Shown: positions 17,165-26,373 of the stretch, piece by piece
Numbering within the stretch: position 1 is the first letter of the stretch
How the letters are laid out: each line of letters begins with the position of its first letter
Source: Aeromicrobium sp. A1-2
GTDB taxonomy: Bacteria > Actinomycetota > Actinomycetes > Propionibacteriales > Nocardioidaceae
Length of the DNA: 64,000 nt
NCBI RefSeq assembly: GCF_003443875.1
Contig: NZ_CP027482.1
Span: 620,001-684,000 of the forward strand
Reading direction: 5' to 3'
Program-made: the position numbers and the translations under genes
Notes under the pieces: model-generated
What the model was told of the DNA's origin: nothing
Database searches by the model: none
What the model saw: only the letters and a program-made list of their open reading frames with translations

Positions 17165-18175
17165 ATGTGGGACTCCTACCGAATCAAGACGGCTGCGACC
17201 GGTGTGAAGCGGCTGGCAACTCTGTCGCCCGAGGACAAGCAGGGTTGTATCGACGCGTACCGGTTCTTCCAGCGGATGCAGGCGGGCGAGGAGACCGAGA
17301 CCGCGCAGGAGACCAAGGCCGTGGCGGACTACTACAAGGTCCTCAACAACATGCTCTCGGTGTTCGACCTGGAGAAGCTGTACATCCCGCCGATGCTGGA
17401 CATGACCAAGGGCCTGTACGACAACCAGATCCTGACCGAGAAGGCGCTGCTGGCCGACCTCGCGCTGCACGACCCGGCCGGCTCCCACCTGCTCGACATG
17501 GGGTGTGGCCGCGGCAGGATCGCCCACCACCTCGCGACCCTGACCGGGGGACAGGTCTCGGGCTACAACATCGACCCCGACCAGGTCGAGAACGGGATCG
17601 ACTGGGCTGCTCGGTGCGGCATGAGCGACCGACTGCACTTCAAGGTCGGCAATCATCACGAACCGCTCGAGTACGAGTCGGAGTCGTTCGACGGGTGCTT
17701 CTCGGTCCAGGCCGTGTGGCCGTTCTTCAAGAAGGAGGAGCTGGACCTGCATGCCCGTGAGATGTACCGGGTGCTCAAGCCCGGCGCCCGCTACGCCTGC
17801 TCGGAGTACCTGCTGACGCCGTACTTCGACTGGGAGAACGAGGAGCACGTCGCGCTGCACCGGCTCTTTCTGCCCACATTGGCGGCGACCCGGTCGATGT
17901 ACCCGGCCGACGTCTGCGGCGCCCTGGAACGTGCGGGCTTCCACATCGAGCTGTCCGCGCCGTCCAGGAGCGAGGCCTGGCCGTTGTGCGACCAGAAGAG
18001 TGACCTGATCCGCCGCGGTCGGCACTTGGTCCGCGCCCTTGAGAAGATCAAGGTCGCCCCGGCCTGGATCGAGGAGTCTCTGGAGCTGCTGCAGCGCGGC
18101 GGTGAGGCCTGGAACGAAGCCGAGCGCGCGAAGATCGCTGACCTGAACTGGCGGATCGTGGCCACGAAGCAATAG
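17165..18175 (+). CDS. SAM-dependent methyltransferase, sterol 24-C-methyltransferase-like
   Basis: 336 residues. Motif I of class-I methyltransferases is LLDMGCGRGRIAHHLA (residues about 113-128), then GYNIDPDQVENGIDWA and the post-motif FDGCFSVQAVWPFF and YRVLKPGARYACSEYLL. The overall plan, with a helical N-terminus and long C-terminal domain, resembles eukaryotic sterol C24-methyltransferases and related bacterial enzymes more than small-molecule methyltransferases; this is inference from motif layout. It stands alone behind a TetR operator. Confidence 0.78.
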   Translation: MWDSYRIKTAATGVKRLATLSPEDKQGCIDAYRFFQRMQAGEETETAQETKAVADYYKVLNNMLSVFDLEKLYIPPMLDMTKGLYDNQILTEKALLADLALHDPAGSHLLDMGCGRGRIAHHLATLTGGQVSGYNIDPDQVENGIDWAARCGMSDRLHFKVGNHHEPLEYESESFDGCFSVQAVWPFFKKEELDLHAREMYRVLKPGARYACSEYLLTPYFDWENEEHVALHRLFLPTLAATRSMYPADVCGALERAGFHIELSAPSRSEAWPLCDQKSDLIRRGRHLVRALEKIKVAPAWIEESLELLQRGGEAWNEAERAKIADLNWRIVATKQ

Positions 18176-18178
18176 CGC

Positions 18179-18203
18179 GCCGCCACGGGTGTCGTGCGGC
18201 GGC
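18179..18203. terminator. Probable bidirectional terminator
   Basis: GC-rich stem GCCGCCACG / CGTG-C-GGCGGC with one bulge and a short loop, between the stop codons of convergent genes. Confidence 0.45.
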
Positions 18204-18283
18204 TAGAAGGCGGCGAGGGTGCGGACCTGCTCCTCGTCGGTGATCGTCAGCACCGCGCGATCGAGCACCGCGTGATCGGTCAT
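18203..18283 (-). CDS. Possible 26-residue translationally coupled small ORF
   Basis: Its ATG at 18283 overlaps the thioesterase stop by ATGA, exactly as real operon neighbours do here, and it encodes MTDHAVLDRAVLTITDEEQV plus RTLAAF. The amino-acid composition is protein-like. No family recognised. It could be a genuine small protein or the surviving 5' end of a deleted gene; the terminator starts at its stop codon. Confidence 0.35.
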   Translation of the reverse strand: MTDHAVLDRAVLTITDEEQVRTLAAF

Positions 18284-19131
18284 GCCGGCTTGTCGTCGCG
18301 AATGTGGCGGCCGCCGTCGTCGTCGAACTCCACGTTCGCGAAGTTCACGGGGCGTGAAGCATTGGCGATCGCCGTGACCATGGCCGTGCCCAACGGGCCG
18401 GCACGGTCGAAAACCTCCACGGTGCCGACTGAGATGCCGTCGAGCTCCACACGGTCGGTGGCCGAGAGGCCGATCTCCCGACTCACGGGAGGTCTCGCGA
18501 GCGCGAGGGTGATGTCGGTGTTGATGAACTGCACACCCTCAGTTCCCCAGTTCACGACCATGCTGGTGGCATCGGCGATGCTTGCCACGGCCTGGAATGG
18601 TGTGCCAGGTTCGCCGTCCACGATCGGCAGGCCTGCCTGCCAGGTCCGCTTGCGGCCAGCGTTCTGGTGGTCGGCGAACGCCTGCGACCAGGGCTCGTCG
18701 CTCGTGAAGAACGGCACTCGCGGCTCCTCACTTGGTGGCACGACGTCGACTGGCGGTGCCTGCGGGTGGTCGACGGGGGACCAGGCCGCGCCGCTGGGGG
18801 ACTCCGTCGGGAGCAGGAAGGTGCAACTGGCCCGCGCGACCCGGATCCCACCCTGGAGGAGTGTCGCGTCGATCAGGCAGATGCGGCGTCCCTCCCGGAC
18901 CACCTCCGTCGTCACGGTGCAGGGCGACATCTTGGCGGGTTGGAACAGGTCGACGGTGTAGCGCGCGGGTTGCAGATCGCCCCGGCCGAGGTCGGCGATG
19001 CGCTGCTCGAGGCCGCGCGCGAGGGCGCCGCTCACGGCCACGCCGTGGATCTGGTCGTGACTCCACATGCTGCGGGCGATCTCGGTGGGGATGAGGAGGT
19101 CGTCCTCGAGGGTGAACATGGCCAAAGACAT
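18280..19131 (-). CDS. TesB-like acyl-CoA thioesterase (double hotdog)
   Basis: 283 residues. Two hotdog-like halves are visible: N-terminal HGVAVSGALARGLEQ with YTVDLFQPAKMSPCTVTTEV, and C-terminal FINTDITLALARPPVSREIG with GISVGTVEVFDRAGPLGTA. The pattern matches actinobacterial thioesterases near steroid and lipid loci. It is the gene after the SnoaL-like gene in the same direction (41-base gap). It could hydrolyse sterol-derived or fatty acyl-CoA. Confidence 0.75.
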   Translation of the reverse strand: MSLAMFTLEDDLLIPTEIARSMWSHDQIHGVAVSGALARGLEQRIADLGRGDLQPARYTVDLFQPAKMSPCTVTTEVVREGRRICLIDATLLQGGIRVARASCTFLLPTESPSGAAWSPVDHPQAPPVDVVPPSEEPRVPFFTSDEPWSQAFADHQNAGRKRTWQAGLPIVDGEPGTPFQAVASIADATSMVVNWGTEGVQFINTDITLALARPPVSREIGLSATDRVELDGISVGTVEVFDRAGPLGTAMVTAIANASRPVNFANVEFDDDGGRHIRDDKPA

Positions 19132-19172
19132 GGGCGAAGCCTCTCAGGTGAAGGCGCGAGTGGACCGGGCGG

Positions 19173-19598
19173 CTAGTCCTTGCGGTCCCACGCGATCTCC
19201 TCCACGAGCTCGCGGCTGCGCCAGCCGTCGGGCGTCCGCACCAGCTGGTGCAGGTAGTACCCGCCGACCTCCATGCGCCAGAGGCCGCCGTCCGGCTGGC
19301 TGATGGCCATGGGGTTCATCAAGTAGATGCGTGCAGCAGCCGTGTCGCCATCGAGGGTGACTTCCTTCTGGCAGGCGTAGTGCTGCATGACCGAGAACAT
19401 CGGAAGGGTCTGCGCCAACCATTTCCGCACCTCGTCGCGCGTGCCCTTGATCCCGCCGCTCGCGGTGTAGTCGATCGTGGCGTCCGGAGTGAAGACGGCG
19501 CCGAAGCGCTCCCAGTCGAGCGTGTCCACGGCGCGCGTGTAGGACGTGATCAGGTCATCGATCTCGATGCGGTCGGAGATGGTCTGCAGGTCGAGCAT
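19173..19598 (-). CDS. SnoaL-like / NTF2-fold protein
   Basis: 141 residues with the NTF2-fold pattern: [20 protein letters not shown], then [26 protein letters not shown], and a C-terminal [20 protein letters not shown]. Such proteins act as ketosteroid isomerase-like, dehydratase-like or cyclase-like enzymes. Its start is 12 bases from a KstR box (19610-19623), so it is likely in the KstR regulon with the thioesterase downstream. Confidence 0.8.
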   Translation of the reverse strand: MLDLQTISDRIEIDDLITSYTRAVDTLDWERFGAVFTPDATIDYTASGGIKGTRDEVRKWLAQTLPMFSVMQHYACQKEVTLDGDTAAARIYLMNPMAISQPDGGLWRMEVGGYYLHQLVRTPDGWRSRELVEEIAWDRKD

Positions 19599-19609
19599 GA
19601 GCGCAAGAC

Positions 19610-19623
19610 TAGAACGTGTTTCA
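19610..19623. promoter_or_regulatory. KstR box
   Basis: TAGAACGTGTTTCA fits the KstR consensus TNNAACNNGTTNNA. It lies between the divergent SnoaL-like and SDR genes. Confidence 0.85.
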
Positions 19624-19644
19624 GTTTTGCGCTACTGTCCCGGC

Positions 19645-20445
19645 ATGGTGCTTGAGAGGTTCCGTCTGGACAACCGAGTTGCGATCGTCACCGGCGCAGG
19701 CCGAGGGATCGGCGCGGCGAGTGCTCTTGCGCTGGCCGAGGCCGGTGCAGACGTTGTGCTGGCTGCCCGCACGAAGGATCAGTTGCTGGAGGTCGCCGCG
19801 CAGGTGGAGGCGATGGGCCGCAGGGCAGTGGTGGTGGCCGCGGATCTCACCGACCTCGACCAGGTGGCCGCCCTAGCGCAGACCGCGATGGATTCCTTCG
19901 GGCGGCTCGACGTCGTGATCAACAATGTCGGTGGCTCGATGCCGCGCGAGTTCGTGAAGACGAACGTCGCCGCCCTCGAGGACGCCTTCCACTTCAACGT
20001 CTCGACCGCGCACGCGCTCACCCGTGCGGCGCTGCCTCATCTGTTGGCCAGCGACAGCGCAGCGGTCGTCAACATCTCCTCGGTGATGGGACGAGTCAGC
20101 GGACGTGGCTACCTGGCCTACGGCACTGCCAAGGCGGCCCTGGCCCACTGGACGCGCCTCGCGGCCCGCGACCTTTCGCCGGGCGTCCGGGTCAACGCGA
20201 TCGCCGTCGGATCGGTGGCCACCTCGGCCCTCGAGGTCGTCACCGGCGACGAGGGCCTCACGGCGCAGATGGAGGCCAACACCCCACTGCGCCGCATCGG
20301 CGACCCCGACGACATCGCCGCCACCGTCTTGTTCCTCGCCAGCCCCGCCGGGGCCTACCTCACCGGCAAGGTGCTGGAGGTGGATGGCGGTATCGACCAG
20401 CCCAACCTCGACATGGGGTTGCCTGACCTAGGAGAAAAGCCATGA
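19645..20445 (+). CDS. Short-chain dehydrogenase/reductase, KstR-controlled
   Basis: 266 residues from the ATG at 19645. The cofactor motif [10 protein letters not shown] (residues 16-25) suggests NAD(P); INNVGG, Ser145, Tyr159 and Lys163 (YGTAK) complete the catalytic set. The C-terminus closes with [10 protein letters not shown]. The KstR box lies 21 bases upstream. It probably oxidises a hydroxyl on the sterol nucleus or on a side-chain acyl-CoA, but the substrate cannot be read from sequence. First gene of a run with the following two, joined by ATGA. Confidence 0.82.
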   Translation: MVLERFRLDNRVAIVTGAGRGIGAASALALAEAGADVVLAARTKDQLLEVAAQVEAMGRRAVVVAADLTDLDQVAALAQTAMDSFGRLDVVINNVGGSMPREFVKTNVAALEDAFHFNVSTAHALTRAALPHLLASDSAAVVNISSVMGRVSGRGYLAYGTAKAALAHWTRLAARDLSPGVRVNAIAVGSVATSALEVVTGDEGLTAQMEANTPLRRIGDPDDIAATVLFLASPAGAYLTGKVLEVDGGIDQPNLDMGLPDLGEKP

Positions 20446-21509
20446 CCACTCGTGTCGTTGCATGGAGCACGGGCAATGTCGGCAAGCACGCCATCGCGGG
20501 CATCGCCAACCGTCCCGACTACGAGCTTGTTGGCCTCTGGGTGTCCAATCCGGACAAGGTTGGCAAGGACGCCGGACGCCTGGCCAACCTCGATCGTGAC
20601 CTCGGCGTGCTCGCCACGAACGATGTCGAGGAGATCATCGCGCTGAAGCCGGACTGTGTCGTGCACACCGCGATGTCCGACGATCGCCTGTTCGAGGCGT
20701 TGGCTGATCTTGAGCGGCTGCTGCGCGCCGGCATCAATGTCGTCTCGGCGGGCCCGGTGTTCCTCCAGTATCCGTCCGGCCCGGCGCTCGGGATGTCCGA
20801 CGGGGTGCGTCAGGCGGCACTCGACGGCGGCGTCTCGCTCCACGTCAACGGCATCGATCCGGGTTTTGCCAACGACTGGCTGCCCTTGTCACTCACCAGC
20901 ATCAGCGAGCGGATCGACCAGGTGCGCTGCGTCGAGCTGCTCAACTACAACACGTACAACCAGCGCATGATCGTCTTTGACGTCATGGGATTCGGCAAGC
21001 CCATGGACGACATCCCGATGCTCCTGCAGCCGGGAATCCTCACGATGGCGTGGGGCAGCGTGGTGCATCAGATCGCCGCTGGGCTCGGAGTCGAGCTCGA
21101 TGAGGTCGAGGAGTTCTACGAGCGGGTCCCGGCCACCGAGACCTTTGACATCGACTGCGGAACCATCGAAGCGGGGATGGTCGCAGGACTGCACTTCGAG
21201 GTGCGAGGCATGATCGGCGGCAAGGCGGTCATCGTGCTGGAGCACGTCACCCGCGTGCACGACGACATCGCCCCGCACTGGCCGCAGCCTGCCGGTCTGG
21301 GTTGCTATCGCGTCGAGATCAAGGGTGAGCCCAACTACACGCTCGACCTCCAGCTGCTCGGCACGGACGGTGACCACAACACCGCAGGCCTCAAGGCCAC
21401 CGCGATGCGGCTCGTGAACTCGATTCCCGCTGTCGTGGCAGCAGAGCCGGGCTTGGTCTCCGCGCTCGACCTGCCTCTGGTCACCGGTCGGGGACTGATC
21501 GCCACCTAG
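20442..21509 (+). CDS. Dihydrodipicolinate reductase-like NAD(P)-binding oxidoreductase
   Basis: 355 residues. The chain begins [20 protein letters not shown], a Rossmann motif of the dihydrodipicolinate-reductase-like / 2,4-diaminopentanoate dehydrogenase family, common in mycobacteria and rhodococci. The conserved [16 protein letters not shown] is seen at mid-protein. The start overlaps the SDR stop by ATGA, after AGGAG. Role unknown; as part of a KstR-linked operon it may process a sterol catabolite. Confidence 0.75.
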   Translation: MTTRVVAWSTGNVGKHAIAGIANRPDYELVGLWVSNPDKVGKDAGRLANLDRDLGVLATNDVEEIIALKPDCVVHTAMSDDRLFEALADLERLLRAGINVVSAGPVFLQYPSGPALGMSDGVRQAALDGGVSLHVNGIDPGFANDWLPLSLTSISERIDQVRCVELLNYNTYNQRMIVFDVMGFGKPMDDIPMLLQPGILTMAWGSVVHQIAAGLGVELDEVEEFYERVPATETFDIDCGTIEAGMVAGLHFEVRGMIGGKAVIVLEHVTRVHDDIAPHWPQPAGLGCYRVEIKGEPNYTLDLQLLGTDGDHNTAGLKATAMRLVNSIPAVVAAEPGLVSALDLPLVTGRGLIAT

Positions 21510-21521
21510 GGCACGGCTGAC

Positions 21522-22229
21522 ATGCAAACACCGCCCCACCGCGCCGAGGTCATTGCCCTGGTCCGCTCCTCTCCGACGTTCGTGGCTGCGCACGACAAGG
21601 AGGGCTGGCTGGGCATCTTCGGAGCCCAGCACGTCGTCGAGGATCCAGTGGGGGCGCTGCCGGTTCGCTCGGAAGATCGGGGTGCATTGGCCACGTTCTG
21701 GGATGCGTTCATCGCACCGAACGATGTCGAGTTCCGTGTGGTCCACGACTGGATCGACGGATTTGACGTCGTCCGCGATGTCACGATCGTGACCACCCTG
21801 CCGACGGGCGTACAGGTGAGCACCCCCCCCCACCTCATCTACCAGACCGGCTACCAGGACGGTGAGCTGAAGGTCCGGCGTATGGCCGCCCACTGGGAGA
21901 CCGCTCCGGTCCTGGCTCAGCTGGCCCGGCCCACGCGAGCCCACCTCGGTGCTGCCGCTGGGCAGGGCGTCCATCTGGTGCGTACGCTCGGCGCTGTTCC
22001 GGCGATCAGATTCTTCGCGACGGTCCGCAGCGTTGGCCGTCGTGGCAAGAAGGCAGTCCTCGATCACCTGACGGAGCAGGGCATAGGCCCTGTGTCCAAG
22101 ATCATCGCTTCGGGCAACTGTGTGACCGCGTCGATCACGGTTGACGGCGCGCCAGCAGCGGTCATCGCCCGGGTCGCACCTCGATCACGCGACCTCGTGG
22201 ATGTGCGGATCTACACCGATCTGGTCTGA
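21522..22229 (+). CDS. Ketosteroid-isomerase-like (NTF2-fold) protein
   Basis: 235 residues. The N-terminal about 140 residues follow the NTF2 fold: FVAAHDKEGWLGIFGAQHVV, then EDPVGALPVRSEDRGALATFW and a downstream WIDGFDVVRDVTIVTTLP. The C-terminal 90 residues (LVRTLGAVPAIRFFATVRSV onward) are an extension with no recognised domain. It includes a run of nine C (21823-21831) encoding STPPH. It is the last gene before convergent kstR, and likely belongs to the KstR-controlled operon that starts at 19645. Confidence 0.7.
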   Translation: MQTPPHRAEVIALVRSSPTFVAAHDKEGWLGIFGAQHVVEDPVGALPVRSEDRGALATFWDAFIAPNDVEFRVVHDWIDGFDVVRDVTIVTTLPTGVQVSTPPHLIYQTGYQDGELKVRRMAAHWETAPVLAQLARPTRAHLGAAAGQGVHLVRTLGAVPAIRFFATVRSVGRRGKKAVLDHLTEQGIGPVSKIIASGNCVTASITVDGAPAAVIARVAPRSRDLVDVRIYTDLV

Positions 22230-22235
22230 GGCGGG

Positions 22236-22829
22236 TCAGCGCAGCAACAGGCGGACGGCGACGTCCATGGACTTCGTGACGTCCGCGGCCGTCGTGCGGC
22301 CGGTAACCCAGCCCATGAGCGCCGACAGCCACACGTCGCCGATGACTCGGACGATCGCGGTGTCCTCGGCAGTGGGCTCTCGGGTCACGTCGGTGCCATC
22401 GATGGCGTGCGTGATCATGGCCGTCAGTCGCATGCCGACGAAGTGGATCTCGTCGGCGACCGAGGCGTCGGCGAACATGAACGCCCGAGTCAGGGCCTCG
22501 GTCAGCTGAGGCTGCCGTTGCAGTGCCTTGGTGGTGGTGCCCAGGATGTACATGACCCGCTCGTGAGGGGTGTCTCCGGGGACCTGGCGGCTGAGCGTCT
22601 GCTCTTCTGCCTGCTCGAACTGACGCCCGAGCGCGGTGACCAGGAGGTGGATCTTGGAGGGGAAGTATCGGTAGAGGGTGCCCAGGGCGACCTCGGCGTC
22701 GTCGGCGACCGCGCGCATCTGGACGGCGTCGAAGCCGCCTTCCTCAGCCAGGCTGATCGTGGCGTCGAGGATGCGGCGGTGACGTTCACGCTGCGCATCA
22801 GAACCGGGCGTCTTGGTCACGCTGGTCAT
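22236..22829 (-). CDS. kstR: KstR, TetR-family repressor of cholesterol catabolism
   Basis: 197 residues. The N-terminal domain AQRERHRRILDAT and VQMRAVADDAEVALGTLYRY is nearly the same as in mycobacterial KstR; the C-terminal LTEALTRAFMFADASVADE is likewise KstR-like. KstR represses cholesterol side-chain and ring A/B genes and is released by a CoA thioester of a cholesterol catabolite (known in mycobacteria). Divergent from fadE34, as in mycobacteria. Its own box lies at 22888-22901, implying autoregulation. Confidence 0.93.
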   Translation of the reverse strand: MTSVTKTPGSDAQRERHRRILDATISLAEEGGFDAVQMRAVADDAEVALGTLYRYFPSKIHLLVTALGRQFEQAEEQTLSRQVPGDTPHERVMYILGTTTKALQRQPQLTEALTRAFMFADASVADEIHFVGMRLTAMITHAIDGTDVTREPTAEDTAIVRVIGDVWLSALMGWVTGRTTAADVTKSMDVAVRLLLR

Positions 22830-22887
22830 CCGGCATCGTCTCCTGTCCGCGGCACTGCTGAGTTCATGGTGTTGTTGACGCTAATAT

Positions 22888-22901
22888 TGAAACACGTTCT
22901 A
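22888..22901. promoter_or_regulatory. KstR box
   Basis: TGAAACACGTTCTA, a fit to TNNAACNNGTTNNA, between kstR and fadE34 and 19 bases from the fadE34 start codon. Confidence 0.88.
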
Positions 22902-22920
22902 TTTGCGGAGGCGAACACTG

Positions 22921-25089
22921 ATGTCGATCGGGGTTACTCGTGACCACCTCGAACTGAGCACCACCTTACGTGCCTGGGCCGGTGACCTCGGTGGCATATC
23001 CGCTGTGCGGGACGTCGAAACCGACCCCGCAGCGTCGTTCGCCAAGACCTGGCAGGCCGTGGCCGAGGCCGGGCTCTCCGGCATCGGTATCGCTGAGCAG
23101 TGCGGTGGTGGAGGCGGCGATCTGCTCGACCAGATGGTCGCGCTGGAGGCGGCGGCACATGCCCTGACGCCGGGTCCTCTGCTGGGGACCGTGCTGGTCG
23201 GCCAGATCGTCCGTGCGGCCCACGTTTCCGCACCCGACTCGTGCAACGAGGTGCTCTCCGCGATCGCCGGAGGTGCCCGGGCGGCATGTGCTCTGCGCGG
23301 CTCGGTCGCCCTTGCCGGCGGAGGTGCTCGTGGCGACCTCGATGTGGTGCTGGACGTCGTCGACGCCCGCTGGATGCTCGCTCCCGCAGATGACGGCTCG
23401 TGGGTGCTGATCGCAGCTCAGGGGTGGGAGGCGCAGCCCGAGGTCGGCTTCGACCTGACTCGGCGTGGAGGTCGCGTCCGGGTTGCTGCCGGGCCGGACG
23501 ACGTGCTGCACCTCGCTGGCGTTGACGCCGATGCGGTGCGTCGCGTCTTCGTCGCGCTGGTCGCGGCAGAAGCGGCCGGCGTGGCGCAGTGGTGCCTGAC
23601 CACCGCGGTGGATTATGCCAAGGTGCGCGAGCAGTTCGGAGCGCCCATCGGCTCGTTCCAGGCCATCAAGCAGCTCTGCTCGCACATGCTGGAAACCGCC
23701 GAGTCGGTGTCGGCCGTGGCGTGGGACGTTGGAGCCGCCCTGCGGTCAGAGGTGCCAGCCGAGGAAGCAAACTATGCCGCCGACGTCGCCGCCACGATCG
23801 CGCTCGACGGCGCCGTGGCTGTGGCGCAGGACTGTATCCAGGTCCTCGGTGGCATTGGATTCACGTTCGAGCACGAAGCCCACCTCTATCTCCGCCGGGC
23901 GGTGGCGCTGCGGATCGCGGCGTCGGCGCTGACGGGTGGGACCGAGCAGTCGGCGGCGCGCCTGGCCCGACGGGCCGGTGCGGGCCAGCGCCGGGCGTCG
24001 GCGATCGATTTCGAAGGAGCTGACTCGCGGTTCCGCGCCACCACGCGCCCGGAGATCGATGCGATCGCACAGCTTCCGGCCGACGAGCAGCGCTCTGCGC
24101 TCGCGCGGGCGGGCTACCTGACTCCGCACTGGCCACGACCGTACGGTCTGGACGCCGGACCGGTGGAGCAGCTCGTCGTCGACGAGGAGCTGGCTCGCGC
24201 GGGCCTCAGCCGCCCCGATCTGGCGATCGGTGCCTGGGCGGTGCCGACGATCATCGATCACGGCACGGCCGAACAGGCCGAACGTTTCGCGTTGCCGACA
24301 CTGATCGGCGACGTCGCCTGGTGCCAGCTGTTCAGCGAGCCGGGAGCGGGCTCCGACCTCGCGTCCCTCAGCACTCGCGCGGTGCGTGCAGACGGTGGCT
24401 GGAAGCTGACTGGTCAAAAGGTGTGGACGTCCCGAGCGCGCGAGGCCGACTGGGGCATCTGCCTGGCCCGCACGGACCGCGAGGCCGCACGGCACCGAGG
24501 AATTACCTACTTCCTCGTCGACATGACGTCCGACGGCATCGACACACGCCCGCTGCGGGAGATCACCGGCGACGCGATGTTCAACGAGGTCTTCCTCGAC
24601 GATGTGTTCGTGCCGGACGACTGCGTCGTGGGAGAGATCGACGGGGGTTGGAAGCTCGCCCGCACCACGCTGGCCAATGAACGAGTGGCGATGGCGGGAA
24701 CCAAGCTGGGGTTGAGCACGGAGCGCGCAGTGGGGCTGCTGGACGGCCGTGGTTCGCAGGCTGACGAGGCGCGGGTCGGACACCAGGTGGCCCTCGCCAC
24801 GGCCTGCCAGCTGCTCGGGGTCCGGTCGACGCTCCGGTCGATCGCCGGTCGTGGGCCGGGCGCGGAGTCGAGCGTCGCGAAGCTGCTGGGCGTGCGCAAT
24901 CGTCAGGAGGCCTCCGAGCTGGTCGTGGACATGCTCGGACCCGTCGCGCTGTATTCGGGCGACGACCCACAGGTGTCCAACGACCTGCACGAGATGCTGC
25001 TGACGCGGTGCCTGTCAATTGCCGGCGGCACGACGCAGATCCTGCGCAACGTCGTGGCCGAAAGGGTGCTCGGACTACCTCGCGGGTGA
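22921..25089 (+). CDS. fadE34: Two-domain acyl-CoA dehydrogenase FadE34 (ChsE3)
   Basis: 722 residues from the ATG at 22921, with GGAGG nine bases upstream; a TTG at 22903 is less likely. Two complete acyl-CoA dehydrogenase units are fused: residues about 1-345 (EQFGAPIGSFQAIKQLCS, and DCIQVLGGIGFTFEHEAHLY) and about 370-722 (LFSEPGAGSDLASL, GQKVWTSRAREADWG, and AGGTTQILRNVVAERVLGLP). This is the layout of mycobacterial FadE34, which acts early in sterol side-chain beta-oxidation. KstR box just upstream; adjacent to kstR as in mycobacteria. Confidence 0.9.
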   Translation: MSIGVTRDHLELSTTLRAWAGDLGGISAVRDVETDPAASFAKTWQAVAEAGLSGIGIAEQCGGGGGDLLDQMVALEAAAHALTPGPLLGTVLVGQIVRAAHVSAPDSCNEVLSAIAGGARAACALRGSVALAGGGARGDLDVVLDVVDARWMLAPADDGSWVLIAAQGWEAQPEVGFDLTRRGGRVRVAAGPDDVLHLAGVDADAVRRVFVALVAAEAAGVAQWCLTTAVDYAKVREQFGAPIGSFQAIKQLCSHMLETAESVSAVAWDVGAALRSEVPAEEANYAADVAATIALDGAVAVAQDCIQVLGGIGFTFEHEAHLYLRRAVALRIAASALTGGTEQSAARLARRAGAGQRRASAIDFEGADSRFRATTRPEIDAIAQLPADEQRSALARAGYLTPHWPRPYGLDAGPVEQLVVDEELARAGLSRPDLAIGAWAVPTIIDHGTAEQAERFALPTLIGDVAWCQLFSEPGAGSDLASLSTRAVRADGGWKLTGQKVWTSRAREADWGICLARTDREAARHRGITYFLVDMTSDGIDTRPLREITGDAMFNEVFLDDVFVPDDCVVGEIDGGWKLARTTLANERVAMAGTKLGLSTERAVGLLDGRGSQADEARVGHQVALATACQLLGVRSTLRSIAGRGPGAESSVAKLLGVRNRQEASELVVDMLGPVALYSGDDPQVSNDLHEMLLTRCLSIAGGTTQILRNVVAERVLGLPRG

Positions 25090-26319
25090 CGGCTGGTGCG
25101 TTGCCCGGTGCCATTGCAACCAGCGCTGTACGGCCGCGATCGTGTGCTGGCTGCGGATCGATGAGAAGACCTCGAAGGCGTGCTGGGTGCCGGGGAGCTC
25201 GGCATAGGTCACCGTCGCATCGGACTTCTCCCGGAGGGCGGCGACGAACGCGCGTGCTTGGCCGACCGGCGCCAGGGTGTCGTTTCTCCCATGGATCACG
25301 AAGAAGTCGGGGGTGTGGTCGCTGACGTGTGCCAGCGGCGAGGCCTGGACGAAATCGGCGAGATGCGTGCGCGGATCCTTGTCGAACACCCAGGGCCCGA
25401 GGAACCGGTCGCGCATGTCGATCGCCGACTGCTGCTTGGTGAGTCCGGCCAGGTCGTAGATGCCGTAGAACGGGACGCAGGCCGCGATCGAGGTGTCCGA
25501 GTCCTCGAATCCCGGTTGATAGTCGCGCTCACCGGGTGTGAGTGCCGCCAACGCCGAGAGGTGGCCGCCGGCCGAACCGCCGGTGATCGCGATGTAGGAC
25601 GGATCGCCGCCGTACTGGGCGATGTTCTCGCGCACCCACGCGATCGTCCGCTTGACGTCGACGATCTGGGCGGGGAACCGGTGCTTGGGGGCCAGCCGGT
25701 AGTTGGCGGCCACACAGATCCAACCCTGCTGTGCCATGCGATTCATCAGGATCAGGCCCTGCTGTTCCTTCGCGCCGATCGTCCACCCGCCGCCGTGGAC
25801 CTGGATCAGCACGGGCGCGTTGCTCAGGTCGACGTCCCGCGGCCGGTAGATGTCGAGGTGGGCGCGGCGTCCGCCCTCGGTGTAGGGGACATTGCGCAGA
25901 ACTTCTACGTCGTGCTGGCGGAAGCGGAACGGCCGGGCGATCGAACCGCGAGGCAGCCGCAGATCGAGCGGTCCGGGGAGGTCCAGCGTCGTCAGGTAGT
26001 CCTTGCCGATGCTCTCGCGGAGAGCATCGTCGAGCTCGGTGCCGACTCGCCGGGACCCGGCAATCGCGTACGTCAACAGTCCGGCTGCCGTCGCTGCTGC
26101 CAACAGGCCGGCGGTCGACGGCTTGGATCCGCGGCGCCGGATGGTCAGCTCGGCTGCTGTGTCCACGGCGGCCGCGCCCAGGAGATGGGGCGCGAGCTCA
26201 CTCACGGGCCAGCCGAGAGCAAAGCTGGGAACCCCGGACCACTTGCCGGGCAGCGGTCGGACCGCATTCAGCGCGAGCGCGGCCAGCGCGATTTGGCGGC
26301 GGGTGAACCCGGCAGACAC
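25075..26319 (-). CDS. Alpha/beta hydrolase, LipO-like esterase
   Basis: 414 residues from a GTG at 26319, chosen because GAGGAG lies 7 bases upstream; a longer start at 26346 would fall inside the KstR box. HGGGWTIGAKEQQ is the oxyanion-hole HGGG motif of hormone-sensitive-lipase relatives, GGSAGG is the nucleophile elbow and HGRNDTLAP plus GTQHAFEVF supply Asp and His. The N-terminal 120 residues are Ala/Leu-rich with possible membrane contact. It resembles mycobacterial LipO, next to a wax-ester synthase gene there too. Likely sterol or acyl ester hydrolase. Confidence 0.78.
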   Translation of the reverse strand: MSAGFTRRQIALAALALNAVRPLPGKWSGVPSFALGWPVSELAPHLLGAAAVDTAAELTIRRRGSKPSTAGLLAAATAAGLLTYAIAGSRRVGTELDDALRESIGKDYLTTLDLPGPLDLRLPRGSIARPFRFRQHDVEVLRNVPYTEGGRRAHLDIYRPRDVDLSNAPVLIQVHGGGWTIGAKEQQGLILMNRMAQQGWICVAANYRLAPKHRFPAQIVDVKRTIAWVRENIAQYGGDPSYIAITGGSAGGHLSALAALTPGERDYQPGFEDSDTSIAACVPFYGIYDLAGLTKQQSAIDMRDRFLGPWVFDKDPRTHLADFVQASPLAHVSDHTPDFFVIHGRNDTLAPVGQARAFVAALREKSDATVTYAELPGTQHAFEVFSSIRSQHTIAAVQRWLQWHRATHQPSPAR

Positions 26320-26338
26320 GTGTGAACTCCTCGAAGAA

Positions 26339-26352
26339 TAGAACATGTTCTA
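26339..26352. promoter_or_regulatory. KstR box (perfect palindrome)
   Basis: TAGAACATGTTCTA, perfectly symmetrical, in the gap between the LipO-like gene and the divergent acyltransferase gene. Confidence 0.9.
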
Positions 26353-26373
26353 GATAAGCCCTAGGATACGGGA

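Noticed and set aside
21823-21831. Run of nine C in the ketosteroid-isomerase-like gene as a phase-variation tract
   Set aside because: The frame is intact across the run and the protein reads normally; a nine-base C run in a GC-rich genome can be chance. Read-level evidence of length variation would be needed.
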